Positions 34,778 to 43,667 of a DNA stretch of 57,998 nucleotides are shown here, piece by piece (positions within the stretch are counted from its first letter, which is position 1; every line of letters begins with the position of its first letter). The notes beneath the pieces were generated by a model. The model was given only the letters and a program-made list of their open reading frames with translations, ran no database searches and had not been told where the DNA came from. Position numbers and translations under genes: made by a program. The DNA comes from DATGMP01 sp035293565 (GTDB lineage: Bacteria > Pseudomonadota > Alphaproteobacteria > BOG-932 > Roseiterribacteraceae): the NCBI GenBank assembly GCA_035293565.1, contig DATGMP010000047.1, positions 1 to 57,998 on the forward strand, in the 5' to 3' direction.

Positions 34778-35607
34778 CCCAACGCATCATCGTTTTCGGC
34801 AACGAAAAAGGCGGATCGGGCAAGTCGACGGCGGCCGTCCAGGTCGCAATCGGGCTCCTGCGGCGCGGGCACAAGGTCGCGACGCTCGATCTCGATGCGC
34901 GTCAGGGCACGCTTTCCCGCTATCTGGAAAATCGGGCCGCGCGCGGCGGCCTTCCCATCCCGCCGCATGTGCGATTAGCCGCATCAGCGGCTGATGGCGA
35001 AGCAGCGTCCGCCGCCGATCGCATTGCGCTGGACACGGCGCTCCATTCCTTCGCCGATGCCGAATTCGTGATCGTCGATACGCCCGGCAGCGACACGCGG
35101 CTGGGCCGCATCGCGCATGCCGCCGCCGACACGCTGGTGACGCCGATCAATGACAGCTTCGTCGATTTCGACCTGCTGGCCCGCGTCGACCCCAAGACCA
35201 AGCGAATCATGGGACCGTCGGTCTATGCCGAGCTGGTGTGGGATCGGCGCAAGGAACGCGCGCTGGCCCGTGGCGCGCCGATCGATTGGATCGTCATGCG
35301 CAACCGGTTGGGCCACAGCGAGGCCCGCAACAAGCGGGAGATGGGGCAGGCACTGGCCGAGCTCGCCAAGCGCATCGGCTTCCGAACCGTGCCCGGTTTC
35401 GGCGAGCGCGTGATCTTCCGCGAGCTGTTCCTGTCCGGCCTGACCCTCTTCGATCTCGGCCAGGCCGTCGGCGGGCCGGCGCTGGCCATGTCCCACATCG
35501 CGGCACGACACGAGGCGCGCGGCCTGATCGACGCCATTCTTTCGCCACCGACTCATGGGACAGGGCGCCCGGCCGCGCAGGGAACCACGACCGCCTCGGC
35601 GCCTTGA
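34774..35607 (+). CDS. mipZ: Division-site ATPase MipZ
   Basis: 277 residues. A ParA/MinD-type ATPase with deviant Walker A GNEKGGSGKST, switch I/II FVIVDTPGSDTRLGRIAHAA and the MipZ-specific TPINDSFVDFDLL and WIVMRNRL segments. In Caulobacter MipZ forms a gradient from ParB at the cell poles and blocks FtsZ assembly away from mid-cell. The start is GTG 34774, which overlaps the exoD stop. The frame open further upstream lies inside exoD and is not used. No parB is nearby. About 15 Ser/Thr/Ala-rich residues at the C-terminus look disordered. Confidence 0.92.
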   Translation: MTQRIIVFGNEKGGSGKSTAAVQVAIGLLRRGHKVATLDLDARQGTLSRYLENRAARGGLPIPPHVRLAASAADGEAASAADRIALDTALHSFADAEFVIVDTPGSDTRLGRIAHAAADTLVTPINDSFVDFDLLARVDPKTKRIMGPSVYAELVWDRRKERALARGAPIDWIVMRNRLGHSEARNKREMGQALAELAKRIGFRTVPGFGERVIFRELFLSGLTLFDLGQAVGGPALAMSHIAARHEARGLIDAILSPPTHGTGRPAAQGTTTASAP

Positions 35608-35660
35608 TCGGCCGGCACCCCTATGGCACTAGGGGCATATTAATAAATTGAGGGCATTTG

Positions 35661-36533
35661 ATGACGCGTCGCCCGGTTCGAATCGCAGTTTTTCCTGTCG
35701 CCGGACTGGGGACGCGCTTTCTCCCTGCCACCAAGGCGATGCCCAAGGAAATGCTGCCTCTGGTTGACAAACCTCTGATTCAATACGCGGTCGAGGAGGC
35801 TCGGGCTGCCGGCATCGACCGGTTCGTGTTCGTCACCAGCCGCGGCAAGACCGTGATGGAAGACCATTTCGACATCCATCCGGAGCTCGCCGAGACGCTG
35901 GAGCGCCGCGGCAAGAGAGCCGAGCTCACGCAGGTCGCCGCAACTGAGATCCCGACAGGCCATCTGACGGTGACCCGTCAGGCCAAGCCGCTCGGCCTCG
36001 GCCACGCTGTCTGGTGCGCGCGCAGCGCCGTGGGTCGCGAGCCTTTCGCGGTGCTGCTGCCCGATGTGGTCGTTCTGTCGCAACGCTCCTGCCTGGCTCA
36101 GATGATGGATGCTTATGCCGAGCATGGCGGCAATGTGATCGCGGTCAACGAAGTGCCGCGCGAGCAGACGAACCGCTACGGGATCCTGTCGCCGGGCGCC
36201 GAAAAGGGGCGCTCGGTCGAGGTGCTGGGCCTGGTCGAAAAACCCAAGCCCGAGGAAGCGCCGTCCAACCTGTCCGTCACCGGCCGTTACATCCTGCAGC
36301 CCGAGGTGTTCGATCATCTGGACCGCAAGGAGACCGGCGCCGGCGGCGAGATTCAGCTGACCGATGCGATGCTGAAGCTGGTGGGGCACCAACCCTTCCA
36401 CGGCTATCGTTTCGAAGGGCAGACCTATGATTGCGGCGACAAGGTCGGCTGGCTGGAAGCCAACGTCGCCTTCGCGATGAAGCGTCCCGAGATGGCGGAC
36501 AAGCTTCGCGCCGGCCTGAAGCAGCTGCTCTGA
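35661..36533 (+). CDS. galU: UTP-glucose-1-phosphate uridylyltransferase
   Basis: 290 residues. It makes UDP-glucose from UTP and glucose-1-phosphate. The nucleotide-binding motif is FPVAGLGTRFLPATKAMPKE, followed by LVDKPLIQY, GLGHAVWCAR and the GRYILQPEVFDHL block with the catalytic Asp and Lys region typical of bacterial GalU. ATG 35661 has AGGG 8 bases upstream; a TTG one codon earlier is less likely. The following gene uses its product. Confidence 0.95.
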   Translation: MTRRPVRIAVFPVAGLGTRFLPATKAMPKEMLPLVDKPLIQYAVEEARAAGIDRFVFVTSRGKTVMEDHFDIHPELAETLERRGKRAELTQVAATEIPTGHLTVTRQAKPLGLGHAVWCARSAVGREPFAVLLPDVVVLSQRSCLAQMMDAYAEHGGNVIAVNEVPREQTNRYGILSPGAEKGRSVEVLGLVEKPKPEEAPSNLSVTGRYILQPEVFDHLDRKETGAGGEIQLTDAMLKLVGHQPFHGYRFEGQTYDCGDKVGWLEANVAFAMKRPEMADKLRAGLKQLL

Positions 36534-36557
36534 AACGTATGCTCTGACGGGGTCCCG

Positions 36558-37883
36558 ATGCGCATAGCGATGATAGGAACGGGCTATGTGGGCCTGGTGT
36601 CCGGAGCCTGCTTCTCGGAGTTCGGCGTGGACACTGTCTGCGTCGACACCGACGCATCCAAGATCGAGAGGCTGAAGGCCGGCACGATTCCGATCTACGA
36701 GCCGGGGCTCGACGATCTCGTCGCCAAGAACACCGCCGCCGGCCGGCTGTCCTTCACGACCGAGATCGGGCCGGCGGTCAAAGGCGCGGATGCGGTGTTC
36801 ATCGCGGTCGGCACGCCGAGCCGCCGCGGCGACGGTCATGCCGATCTCACCTATGTCTACAATGCGGCCCGCGACATCGCGCGGGAGATGGACCGCTACA
36901 CAGTCATCGTCACCAAATCGACAGTGCCGGTCGGCACCAGCCGCGAGGTACAGCGGATCGTGCGCGAGGTTCGGCCTGACGCCGATTTCGACGTCGCATC
37001 GAATCCGGAGTTCTTGCGCGAAGGTTCCGCGATCGGCGACTTCATGCGTCCCGACCGGATCGTGATCGGCGCCGAGAGCGAGCGGGCGCAGCAAGTGATG
37101 CGTCAGCTCTACCGGCCGCTCTATCTGATCGAGACGCCGATCATCATGACCGCGCTCGAAACCGCGGAGCTCATCAAGTACGCCGCCAATGCGTTCCTGG
37201 CGACCAAGATCACCTTCATCAACGAGATCGCCGATCTATGCGAGCGCGTGAATGCCGACGTTCATGACGTTGCACGCGGCATCGGGCTCGACGGACGGAT
37301 CGGCCGCAAATTCCTGCACGCCGGTCCGGGCTATGGCGGCTCCTGTTTTCCGAAGGACACGCTGGCGCTCGCCCGCACCGCGGCCGATCACGGGACTCCG
37401 ATCAGGCTGGTCGAAACCACCATCGACATCAACGACAAGCGCAAGCGCGCGATGGCGGACCGCGTCGTCGCGATGTGCGGCGGGTCGGTGAAGGGAAAGG
37501 TGATCGGCGTGCTGGGCGTCACCTTCAAGCCCAACACCGATGACATGCGGGACGCACCCAGCCTCGACATCATCCCCGCGCTGCAGAAGGGGGGCGGAAA
37601 GATCCAGGCCCATGACCCCGCCGGCATGCATGAGGCCAAGCCGCTGCTGCCCGATGTGAGCTGGACCGACGACGCCTATGCCGCCGCGACCGGCGCGGAC
37701 GTGCTCGTCATCCTGACCGAATGGAACGAGTTCCGCGCGCTGCAGCTCGATCGGCTCGCGAAGATCATGAAGCGCCGCGCGATCGTCGACCTCCGCAATG
37801 TCTACAACCCCGCCGATGCGGCCGCGGCCGGCTTTGCCTACAGCTCGATCGGGCGCAAAGCCGTCTCCCCGTCCGAGGAGTGA
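36558..37883 (+). CDS. UDP-glucose 6-dehydrogenase
   Basis: 441 residues. It oxidises UDP-glucose to UDP-glucuronate with two NAD+. The N-terminal Rossmann motif is IGTGYVGLVSGAC, the catalytic Cys is in HAGPGYGGSCFPKDTLAL, and the Lys and Asn of the active site are in LIKYAANAFLATKITFINE. The C-terminal domain carries the VLGVTFKPNTDDMRDAPS signature. It lies 24 bases after galU and is read with it, so UDP-glucuronate for surface polysaccharide is the likely output. Confidence 0.95.
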   Translation: MRIAMIGTGYVGLVSGACFSEFGVDTVCVDTDASKIERLKAGTIPIYEPGLDDLVAKNTAAGRLSFTTEIGPAVKGADAVFIAVGTPSRRGDGHADLTYVYNAARDIAREMDRYTVIVTKSTVPVGTSREVQRIVREVRPDADFDVASNPEFLREGSAIGDFMRPDRIVIGAESERAQQVMRQLYRPLYLIETPIIMTALETAELIKYAANAFLATKITFINEIADLCERVNADVHDVARGIGLDGRIGRKFLHAGPGYGGSCFPKDTLALARTAADHGTPIRLVETTIDINDKRKRAMADRVVAMCGGSVKGKVIGVLGVTFKPNTDDMRDAPSLDIIPALQKGGGKIQAHDPAGMHEAKPLLPDVSWTDDAYAAATGADVLVILTEWNEFRALQLDRLAKIMKRRAIVDLRNVYNPADAAAAGFAYSSIGRKAVSPSEE

Positions 37884-37891
37884 CCAAGCGC

Positions 37892-39277
37892 ATGACCGCT
37901 CATCAATTCCACCCGTCCGTTCTCCGCGAATACGACATCCGCGGAATTGTCGGAAAGACGCTCGGTCCCGCCGACGCCGCGGCGATCGGCAGGGCCTACG
38001 GCACGATCGTCAAGGCCAAGGGCGGCAAGACCGTAGCGCTCGGATATGACGGGCGCCTGAGCTCGCCCGAGCTCGCGGCGGCGGTGGCCGAAGGGCTGGT
38101 GGCGACCGGCATACAAGTGAAGCGCGTCGGGCTCGGCCCCACGCCGATGCTCTATTTCGCCATCAAGCATCTGCACACCGACGCCGGGCTGCAGGTGACG
38201 GGCTCGCACAACCCGCCCGACTATAACGGCTTCAAGATGGCGCTCTCGAGCGGGCCGGTTTATGGCGACGCCATCCTCGAGATCGGCCGCATCGCCAAGG
38301 ACGGCGCCTATGCGACGGGCCAAGGATCAATCGAGGATTTCGACATACAGGATGTCTATGTCGATCGCATGATGAAGGACTATGCCGGCACCCGCGTGCT
38401 CAACATCGTCTGGGATGCGGGGAACGGCGCGACAGGAGAGATATTGCGGCGACTGACCGCCAAGCTGCCGGGCAAGCACACGCTGCTCTTCGACGAGATC
38501 GACGGGCGCTTCCCCAATCACCACCCGGATCCGACAGTGCCGGAAAATCTGGTCGATCTGCAAAGGGTCGTCGCAGAGCGGAAGGCCGATCTCGGCATCG
38601 GCTTCGACGGCGACGGCGATCGCATCGGCGCGATCGACGAAACCGGCCGGATCGTTTGGGGTGACCAGCTGCTGGCGATCTATGCAAGCGAGGTGCTGAA
38701 GGAGCGGCCGGGCGCCACCATCATCGCGGACGTCAAGGCGAGCCAGGTTCTGTTCGACGAGATTGCGCGCATGGGCGGCAAGCCGCTCATGTACAAGACC
38801 GGCCACTCGCTGCTCAAAGCCAAGATGGCCGAGACCGGCGCGCCGCTCGCGGGCGAGATGTCGGGCCATATCTTCTTCGGCGACAAATGGTACGGCTTCG
38901 ACGACGCGCTCTATTGCGCGGTGCGGCTCGTGTCGCTGGTGAGCCGCTCGGGCGAGAGCCTGAAGGCGATCGTCGACCGGCTGCCCACCGTCTGCAATAC
39001 GCCCGAGACCCGGTTCGACGTTGACGCCGTGCGCAAGTTCAAGGTGATCGACGAGGTCAAAGCGCGCCTCGCCAAGATTGATGGCATCAAGGTCAACGAC
39101 ATCGACGGCGTGCGCGTGAACACGCCCGACGGCTGGTGGCTGGTCCGCGCCTCCAACACGCAGGAAGTCCTCGTCGCGCGCGCCGAATCCTCCACGCAGG
39201 AAGGGCTGGAGCGGCTGAAGACTCTGCTCAAGGAGCAGCTCGCGCAAAGCGGCATCTCGGCGCCGGCGGGATTCTAA
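37892..39277 (+). CDS. Phosphomannomutase/phosphoglucomutase
   Basis: 461 residues. The phosphoserine loop is TGSHNPPDYNGFKM, the metal loop GFDGDGDRIGAID, the sugar loop GEMSGHIFFGDKWYG, and the phosphate loop is near RASNTQEVLVARAE. This matches the dual-specificity AlgC/ManB type that makes glucose-1-phosphate or mannose-1-phosphate. ATG 37892 is chosen; GTG 37880, which overlaps the dehydrogenase stop as GTGA, would add four residues and cannot be excluded. The stop codon interlocks with the stop of the converging WYL gene. Confidence 0.92.
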   Translation: MTAHQFHPSVLREYDIRGIVGKTLGPADAAAIGRAYGTIVKAKGGKTVALGYDGRLSSPELAAAVAEGLVATGIQVKRVGLGPTPMLYFAIKHLHTDAGLQVTGSHNPPDYNGFKMALSSGPVYGDAILEIGRIAKDGAYATGQGSIEDFDIQDVYVDRMMKDYAGTRVLNIVWDAGNGATGEILRRLTAKLPGKHTLLFDEIDGRFPNHHPDPTVPENLVDLQRVVAERKADLGIGFDGDGDRIGAIDETGRIVWGDQLLAIYASEVLKERPGATIIADVKASQVLFDEIARMGGKPLMYKTGHSLLKAKMAETGAPLAGEMSGHIFFGDKWYGFDDALYCAVRLVSLVSRSGESLKAIVDRLPTVCNTPETRFDVDAVRKFKVIDEVKARLAKIDGIKVNDIDGVRVNTPDGWWLVRASNTQEVLVARAESSTQEGLERLKTLLKEQLAQSGISAPAGF

Positions 39278-39972
39278 GCAGCACGCGTCCGTCGACACTC
39301 GAGCTCTTTGCGCCATTTGGCGCGGAGCGACGCGGGACGTTCGGGGTAGCGCTCCTCGAGGAACTCCGCCGACACGATCCGGTCAGTGCGGAAATGGCGG
39401 AAGCCGCGACGCAGCTCGCACCAGGAGATCAGCAACCGCGATAGATCGTGATAGCCGACGGCGACAGGCCAAATGACGCGCTGGGTCTCTTTGCCCTCCT
39501 CATCCGCGTAGCGGATCGCGATCTTTCTGCCGCTATGGATCGCGGCGCGCACCTGCACCATATCCAGGCGATCGGCATGTTGGTTGCGGCTGGGCGGCAT
39601 GCCGGTGGCGGGCTCGAAAACGAAGGGGCGTAATTTTTCAGGAACGGCGGCACCGATCTTGCCGAGCAGATCCTGGGCAGCACGGGCCAAAGCCGGATCG
39701 GCCCGGCGCATGACGAATTGCGCGCCCAGCACCGCCGCCTCGATCTCCTCCTGAGTCAACATCAGGGGCGGCAGGTCGAAGCCGCCGTCGAGCACATAGC
39801 CGATGCCGGCTTCGCCCCGGATCGGCACGCGCTGGCCGATCAGGTCGGCCACGTCGCGATAGACCGACCGTTTCGAGGTCTCGAGCTCGGCCGCGATCGC
39901 GTCGGCCGTCACCGGCCGGCGGGACCGCCGGAGGATCTGGATGATCTGGAAGAGCCTGTCCGCGCGTCTCAT
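39274..39972 (-). CDS. WYL-domain (YafY-type) transcriptional regulator
   Basis: 232 residues. An N-terminal HTH (ADRLFQIIQILRRSRRPVTADAIAAELE then RSVYRDVADL) is followed by the WYL ligand-sensing domain. Here the WYL core reads RYADEEGKETQRVIWPVAVGYHD and LISWCELRRGFRHFRTDRI. Such regulators often respond to nucleic-acid or metabolite ligands and control adjacent genes. ATG 39972 is used. It diverges from the GST-like gene at 40059, 86 bases away, which is the likeliest target. Confidence 0.88.
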   Translation of the reverse strand: MRRADRLFQIIQILRRSRRPVTADAIAAELETSKRSVYRDVADLIGQRVPIRGEAGIGYVLDGGFDLPPLMLTQEEIEAAVLGAQFVMRRADPALARAAQDLLGKIGAAVPEKLRPFVFEPATGMPPSRNQHADRLDMVQVRAAIHSGRKIAIRYADEEGKETQRVIWPVAVGYHDLSRLLISWCELRRGFRHFRTDRIVSAEFLEERYPERPASLRAKWRKELECRRTRAA

Positions 39973-40058
39973 GATGCGATGATCGCTCCACGCTGCTGAC
40001 AGCATGCTGGCAGCAGCCCAGGATTATGCAAGGGCGTCTTTCCCGAACGGAGGAAATC

Positions 40059-40775
40059 ATGATCACGCTCTTTGTCGGCGGCCCCGGTTTCGGCCTGCCT
40101 GAGGTCAGTCCCTACGTCACCAAGACCGAAGTGCAGTTGAAGATGGCCGGTCTGCCCTATCGCAAGGAAAGGGCGAGGCCCTATGAAGGGCCCAAAGGCC
40201 AGTTGCCCTTCATCGACGACGACGGCGCGCGGATCGGCGATTCGACCTTCATCCGCGCGCATATCGAGAAGAAGTACGGCGCCGACCTCGATGAATGGCT
40301 GACGCCTCGCCAGCGCGCCGAGGCCTGGGCGATCGAGCGCATGGTCGAGAATCATTTCACGCCGGCATGGGTCCACGGCCGCTGGTTGATCCCGGAGAAT
40401 TTCGACAAAGGCCCGGCCCATTTCTTCAGCGAGGCGCCCGCCGAGATGCAGGACAAGCTCCGCAGCGAGGCGCGGGAACGCGTTGGCGCCGCGCTGCTGG
40501 CGCAGGGCCCTGCCCGCCACAAGCCGGAGGAGATCGCCTGGCTGGGCGAGAAGACCCTCTCGGCCTTATCGACGCTGCTGGGCGATAATCCCTACATAAT
40601 GGGCGGCAAGCCCTGTGCCGAAGACGCCACCGTCTTCGCCGCGCTGGCCGGCGTGCTGACGCCCTTCTTCGACATGGAGCTGCAGCGCAAGGCCGCGAGC
40701 TACCCCAACCTGGTCGCTTACACCGCGCGCATGATGAAGCAGCACTATCCCGAACATCCTTGGAAGGCGGCCTAA
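40059..40775 (+). CDS. Glutathione S-transferase-like protein (metaxin/FAX type)
   Basis: 238 residues. The N-terminal thioredoxin-like half starts ITLFVGGPGFGLPEVSPYV and includes KGQLPFIDDDGARIGDSTFI, which gives the cis-Pro and the D-S pair for glutathione. The long helical half resembles the metaxin or failed-axon-connections branch (YIMGGKPCAEDATVFA near the end). It is probably a glutathione-dependent protein of unknown substrate. ATG 40059 has CGGAGG 5 bases upstream. It is probably regulated by the divergent WYL protein. Confidence 0.85.
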   Translation: MITLFVGGPGFGLPEVSPYVTKTEVQLKMAGLPYRKERARPYEGPKGQLPFIDDDGARIGDSTFIRAHIEKKYGADLDEWLTPRQRAEAWAIERMVENHFTPAWVHGRWLIPENFDKGPAHFFSEAPAEMQDKLRSEARERVGAALLAQGPARHKPEEIAWLGEKTLSALSTLLGDNPYIMGGKPCAEDATVFAALAGVLTPFFDMELQRKAASYPNLVAYTARMMKQHYPEHPWKAA

Positions 40776-40786
40776 CGGCCGCCCCT

Positions 40787-42931
40787 CTACCCCAGCCCCC
40801 GTGCGCGCTTCACCGCCTCCACGCTCGGATCGCGGCCGCGGAAGGCGCGATAGAGGGCCATCGGATCCTGCGTGAAGCCGGGCCCCAGCATCATGTCACG
40901 GAAGCGCTGGCCGTTGGCGCGAGTGAGGCCGCCATTCTCGGTGAACCATTCGAAGGCGTCATCGTCCAGGATTTCGCCCCACAGATAGGAGTAATAATTC
41001 GCCTCGTAGCCGTTGGCCCAGATATGCAGGAAATAGGGGCTGCGATAGCGGGGCGGCACTTGCGGTAAGTCCACCTGGTTCTTCTTCAGTGACGCCGCTT
41101 CGAAGGTGTCGGGCACCTGCTTCTCGGCACCCGCCGGCAAGCTGTGCCAGTCGAGATCGAGAAGCGCCGCGGACAGCACCTCGGTCGTCGCGTAGCCCTG
41201 CCCGTAATTCTTGGCGCGCTTGATCTTGTCGACCAGCTCTTGCGGCATCGGCGCTCCGGTCTTGTAGTGCTTGGCGTAGCTCGCGAGCACCGTGGGATCG
41301 AGCGCCCAATGCTCATTGAATTGCGACGGGAACTCGATCACGTCGGTCGGCAGGTTGAAGCCGTTCTCCGTCGGATATTGCTGCACCGAGAACATGGCGT
41401 GCAGCGCGTGGCCGAACTCGTGAAACATCGTCGTCACGTCGTCGAAGCTGATGAGCGCGGGGTCACCCGGCGCCGGCTTCGTGAAATTCGCGACATTGAT
41501 GATCACAGGTTTGCGATTCAGTAACCCACTCGGCTGGTTCAAGTAGTTGCACCAAGCGCCGCCATCCTTGTTCGGGCGCGCGAAATAGTCGGTATAGAAA
41601 AGCGCGAGCGACTTGCCGTCGGCGTCAAACACTTCCCAGACACGAACGTCGGGCTGATAGACCGGGATATCGGTGCGCGGTTTGAAGGTGAGACCGTAGA
41701 GCTTGTTTGCGGCGAAGAAGACACCGTCCTTCAGCACACGGTCGAGCTCGAAATACTGCTTCACCTCGGCTTCGTCGACGTCGTACGTCGCCTTCCGGAC
41801 CTGCTCCGCATAGAAAGGCCAATCATAGGCTGTCAGCGCGAAGCCGCCCTTCTGTCGATCGATCTCGGCCTGCAGCTCCGCCGCCTCCTCCTTAGCCTTT
41901 CCGGTCGCCGCCGGCACCAGGTCGGTCAGCAATTTCTCGGCGGCTTGCGGCGTCTTTGCCATCTGATCGGCGATGACATAGGCGGCGTAGCTGTCGTAGC
42001 CGAGCAGCTTGCCCTTTTCGGCGCGAAGCTTCGCGAGAGTCGCTATGATGTCGCGCTCGTCGGTTGGTCCGGGTTTGTCGCCGCGCGCTTCGGAGGCGGC
42101 CAGGATCTGCGCGCGCAGATCGCGGTCCTTCAACGAGGCCAGGACCGGCTGCTGCGTCGTATTGCGGATGGCGATCAGATATTTGCCGTCGAGCTTGCGG
42201 TGCTTGGCATCCTCGGCCGCGGTCGCGATCTCTGCATCGCTCAAGCCCGCCAGTTTCGTTTTATCCGTCACGATGACCGCGGCTGCCGCGGACGCGGCTT
42301 GCAGCCGATCGCGGAACTCCGTCTGCAGCTTCGCAATCTGCTCGTTGATCACCTTGAGCTTGGCCTTATCGGCATCGTTCAGCTCAGCGCCGGCGCGTAC
42401 GAAACGGGTGTGGTAACGCTCGAGCAGGAATTTCTGTTGCGGATTCAACCCGAGCGCATCGCGCGTCTCGTAGAGCGCGCGCACCCGGGCAAAGAGCTTC
42501 GGATTCAGAAGAATCTGGTCGCTATGGGCCTGCAGCCGCGGCGCTTCCTCCCGGTTCGCCTTCTGCAACACGTCGTTACTGTTCGCCGAAATCAAATTCT
42601 GGAACAGTGTGTTGGCGCGTGTGAGCAGCTGTCCCGCCTTCTCCATCGCGACAATCGTATTGTCGAAAGTCGGCGGCGCGGGATCGTTCGCGATCGCCTC
42701 ATATTCGGACAGCTCCTGCCTCATGCCGCCTTCGATTGCAGGCTGATAATCGGCATCCTTGATGCGATCGAAGGGCGGCGCTTCGAAGGCGAGCGAAGAA
42801 GGCGTCGCAAGCGGGTTGCCGGCCGGGAGATCGGACGCCGCAAGAGCAGGCGCGAACGGGATTGTCGACATCAGTCCAACATGGATCAGAAGGGCGTAGC
42901 GGCGCAACGCGGCCAGATGCAGGAAGGTCAT
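40787..42931 (-). CDS. dcp: Periplasmic M3-family peptidyl-dipeptidase
   Basis: 714 residues. A signal peptide (LLIHVGLMSTIPFAPALA) shows export. The zinc motif HEFGHALH lies near residue 505, with the third ligand Glu about 25 residues later in the DVIEFPSQFNEHW segment. The GGAWCNYLNQPS and YRSPYFLHIWANGYEANYYSYLW blocks are M3A signatures of the Dcp type, which removes C-terminal dipeptides. It is longer at the N-terminus than cytoplasmic Dcp because of the signal. It converges with the GST-like gene, with only 11 bases between. Confidence 0.9.
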   Translation of the reverse strand: MTFLHLAALRRYALLIHVGLMSTIPFAPALAASDLPAGNPLATPSSLAFEAPPFDRIKDADYQPAIEGGMRQELSEYEAIANDPAPPTFDNTIVAMEKAGQLLTRANTLFQNLISANSNDVLQKANREEAPRLQAHSDQILLNPKLFARVRALYETRDALGLNPQQKFLLERYHTRFVRAGAELNDADKAKLKVINEQIAKLQTEFRDRLQAASAAAAVIVTDKTKLAGLSDAEIATAAEDAKHRKLDGKYLIAIRNTTQQPVLASLKDRDLRAQILAASEARGDKPGPTDERDIIATLAKLRAEKGKLLGYDSYAAYVIADQMAKTPQAAEKLLTDLVPAATGKAKEEAAELQAEIDRQKGGFALTAYDWPFYAEQVRKATYDVDEAEVKQYFELDRVLKDGVFFAANKLYGLTFKPRTDIPVYQPDVRVWEVFDADGKSLALFYTDYFARPNKDGGAWCNYLNQPSGLLNRKPVIINVANFTKPAPGDPALISFDDVTTMFHEFGHALHAMFSVQQYPTENGFNLPTDVIEFPSQFNEHWALDPTVLASYAKHYKTGAPMPQELVDKIKRAKNYGQGYATTEVLSAALLDLDWHSLPAGAEKQVPDTFEAASLKKNQVDLPQVPPRYRSPYFLHIWANGYEANYYSYLWGEILDDDAFEWFTENGGLTRANGQRFRDMMLGPGFTQDPMALYRAFRGRDPSVEAVKRARGLG

Positions 42932-42964
42932 AGTCTTTCCTTGGGATTTCGGAAGAGCGGCGAC

Positions 42965-43387
42965 TCAGTATGACTTCAATGTCCGAAGCAGCATGACCGG
43001 CAGCACGCGGCCGGCCCTGGCTGCGTAACGCTCAATAGCGGGATTCCGCTTAGTCATCCCGGGCCAGAACTCTGCTCGGCGCTCGGGCCCGACCTCCTCT
43101 GCCCGGACTCGCCGCTTGTCGCGGCCGACCCGGATGTCGATTTCAGGATGGGCCTTCAGATTATGGTACCAGGCGGGCGCCTTCGGCTGCCCGTTGTTGG
43201 AAGCCAGCACGAGAATCCCTTCCGGTTCGGCAGGATAATATTGCAGCGGCACTATGCGGGTGGCGCCGGATTTGGCACCGATTGTGTACATCAGCACCAT
43301 CGGCGCGCCGAGGTTGGCGCCAATCCACCCGCCCGTATGGTGATAGACCCATCGATGGGCCTTCGAGAACCACTCAAAATTGGCCAT
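42965..43387 (-). CDS. Deazaflavin (F420)-dependent nitroreductase-like protein
   Basis: 140 residues. The FDOR-B fold shows GGWIGANLGAPMVLMYTIGAKSG, then RIVPLQYYP and ASNNGQPKAPAWYHNLKAHP, the signature of Ddn-family enzymes that use F420 in actinobacteria. In bacteria without F420 the cofactor is unclear. It ends the rarA-led operon, starting 4 bases after the small membrane gene. ATG 43387 begins at the conserved N-terminus; the longer frame lies over the neighbour. Confidence 0.85.
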   Translation of the reverse strand: MANFEWFSKAHRWVYHHTGGWIGANLGAPMVLMYTIGAKSGATRIVPLQYYPAEPEGILVLASNNGQPKAPAWYHNLKAHPEIDIRVGRDKRRVRAEEVGPERRAEFWPGMTKRNPAIERYAARAGRVLPVMLLRTLKSY

Positions 43388-43391
43388 GTGT

Positions 43392-43667
43392 CTAATCGGT
43401 GCGCGGCAGAGTCTGGATGGGCGCGCAGTTTGTTCGGCCGGACATGAGACAATCCTCCAGCCGCGATTTTTCGGCCAGTACCCGCACCAGATAGAGACCG
43501 ACAATGACGAGTAGTCCTGCGAAAACGAGCGCCGCCAGGTTGGAGCGCACACGCCGCCTATCTTCTTCGGGATCGGGATCCGGCATGGGAAGCGGCCTTT
43601 CGGGTTCGGCGTTCCGCGGCCTGAATGCGATGACGTTCTCGTCCCGGCGCTGCGGACCGGCGGTCAC
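43392..43667 (-). CDS. Small single-helix membrane protein
   Basis: 91 residues of unknown function. The N-terminal half is charged and Pro-rich (RNAEPERPLPMPDPDPEEDRR). One helix, ALVFAGLLVIVGLYLV, lies near residues 46-62, and two cysteines follow in the tail (DCLMSGRTNC), which would lie in the periplasm. It starts right after the ATP12 gene stop and is part of the coupled operon. Confidence 0.72.
   Translation of the reverse strand: MTAGPQRRDENVIAFRPRNAEPERPLPMPDPDPEEDRRRVRSNLAALVFAGLLVIVGLYLVRVLAEKSRLEDCLMSGRTNCAPIQTLPRTD

Noticed and set aside
35640..37094. 484-codon minus-strand frame
   Set aside because: Antisense to galU and the UDP-glucose dehydrogenase gene, both with complete active sites.
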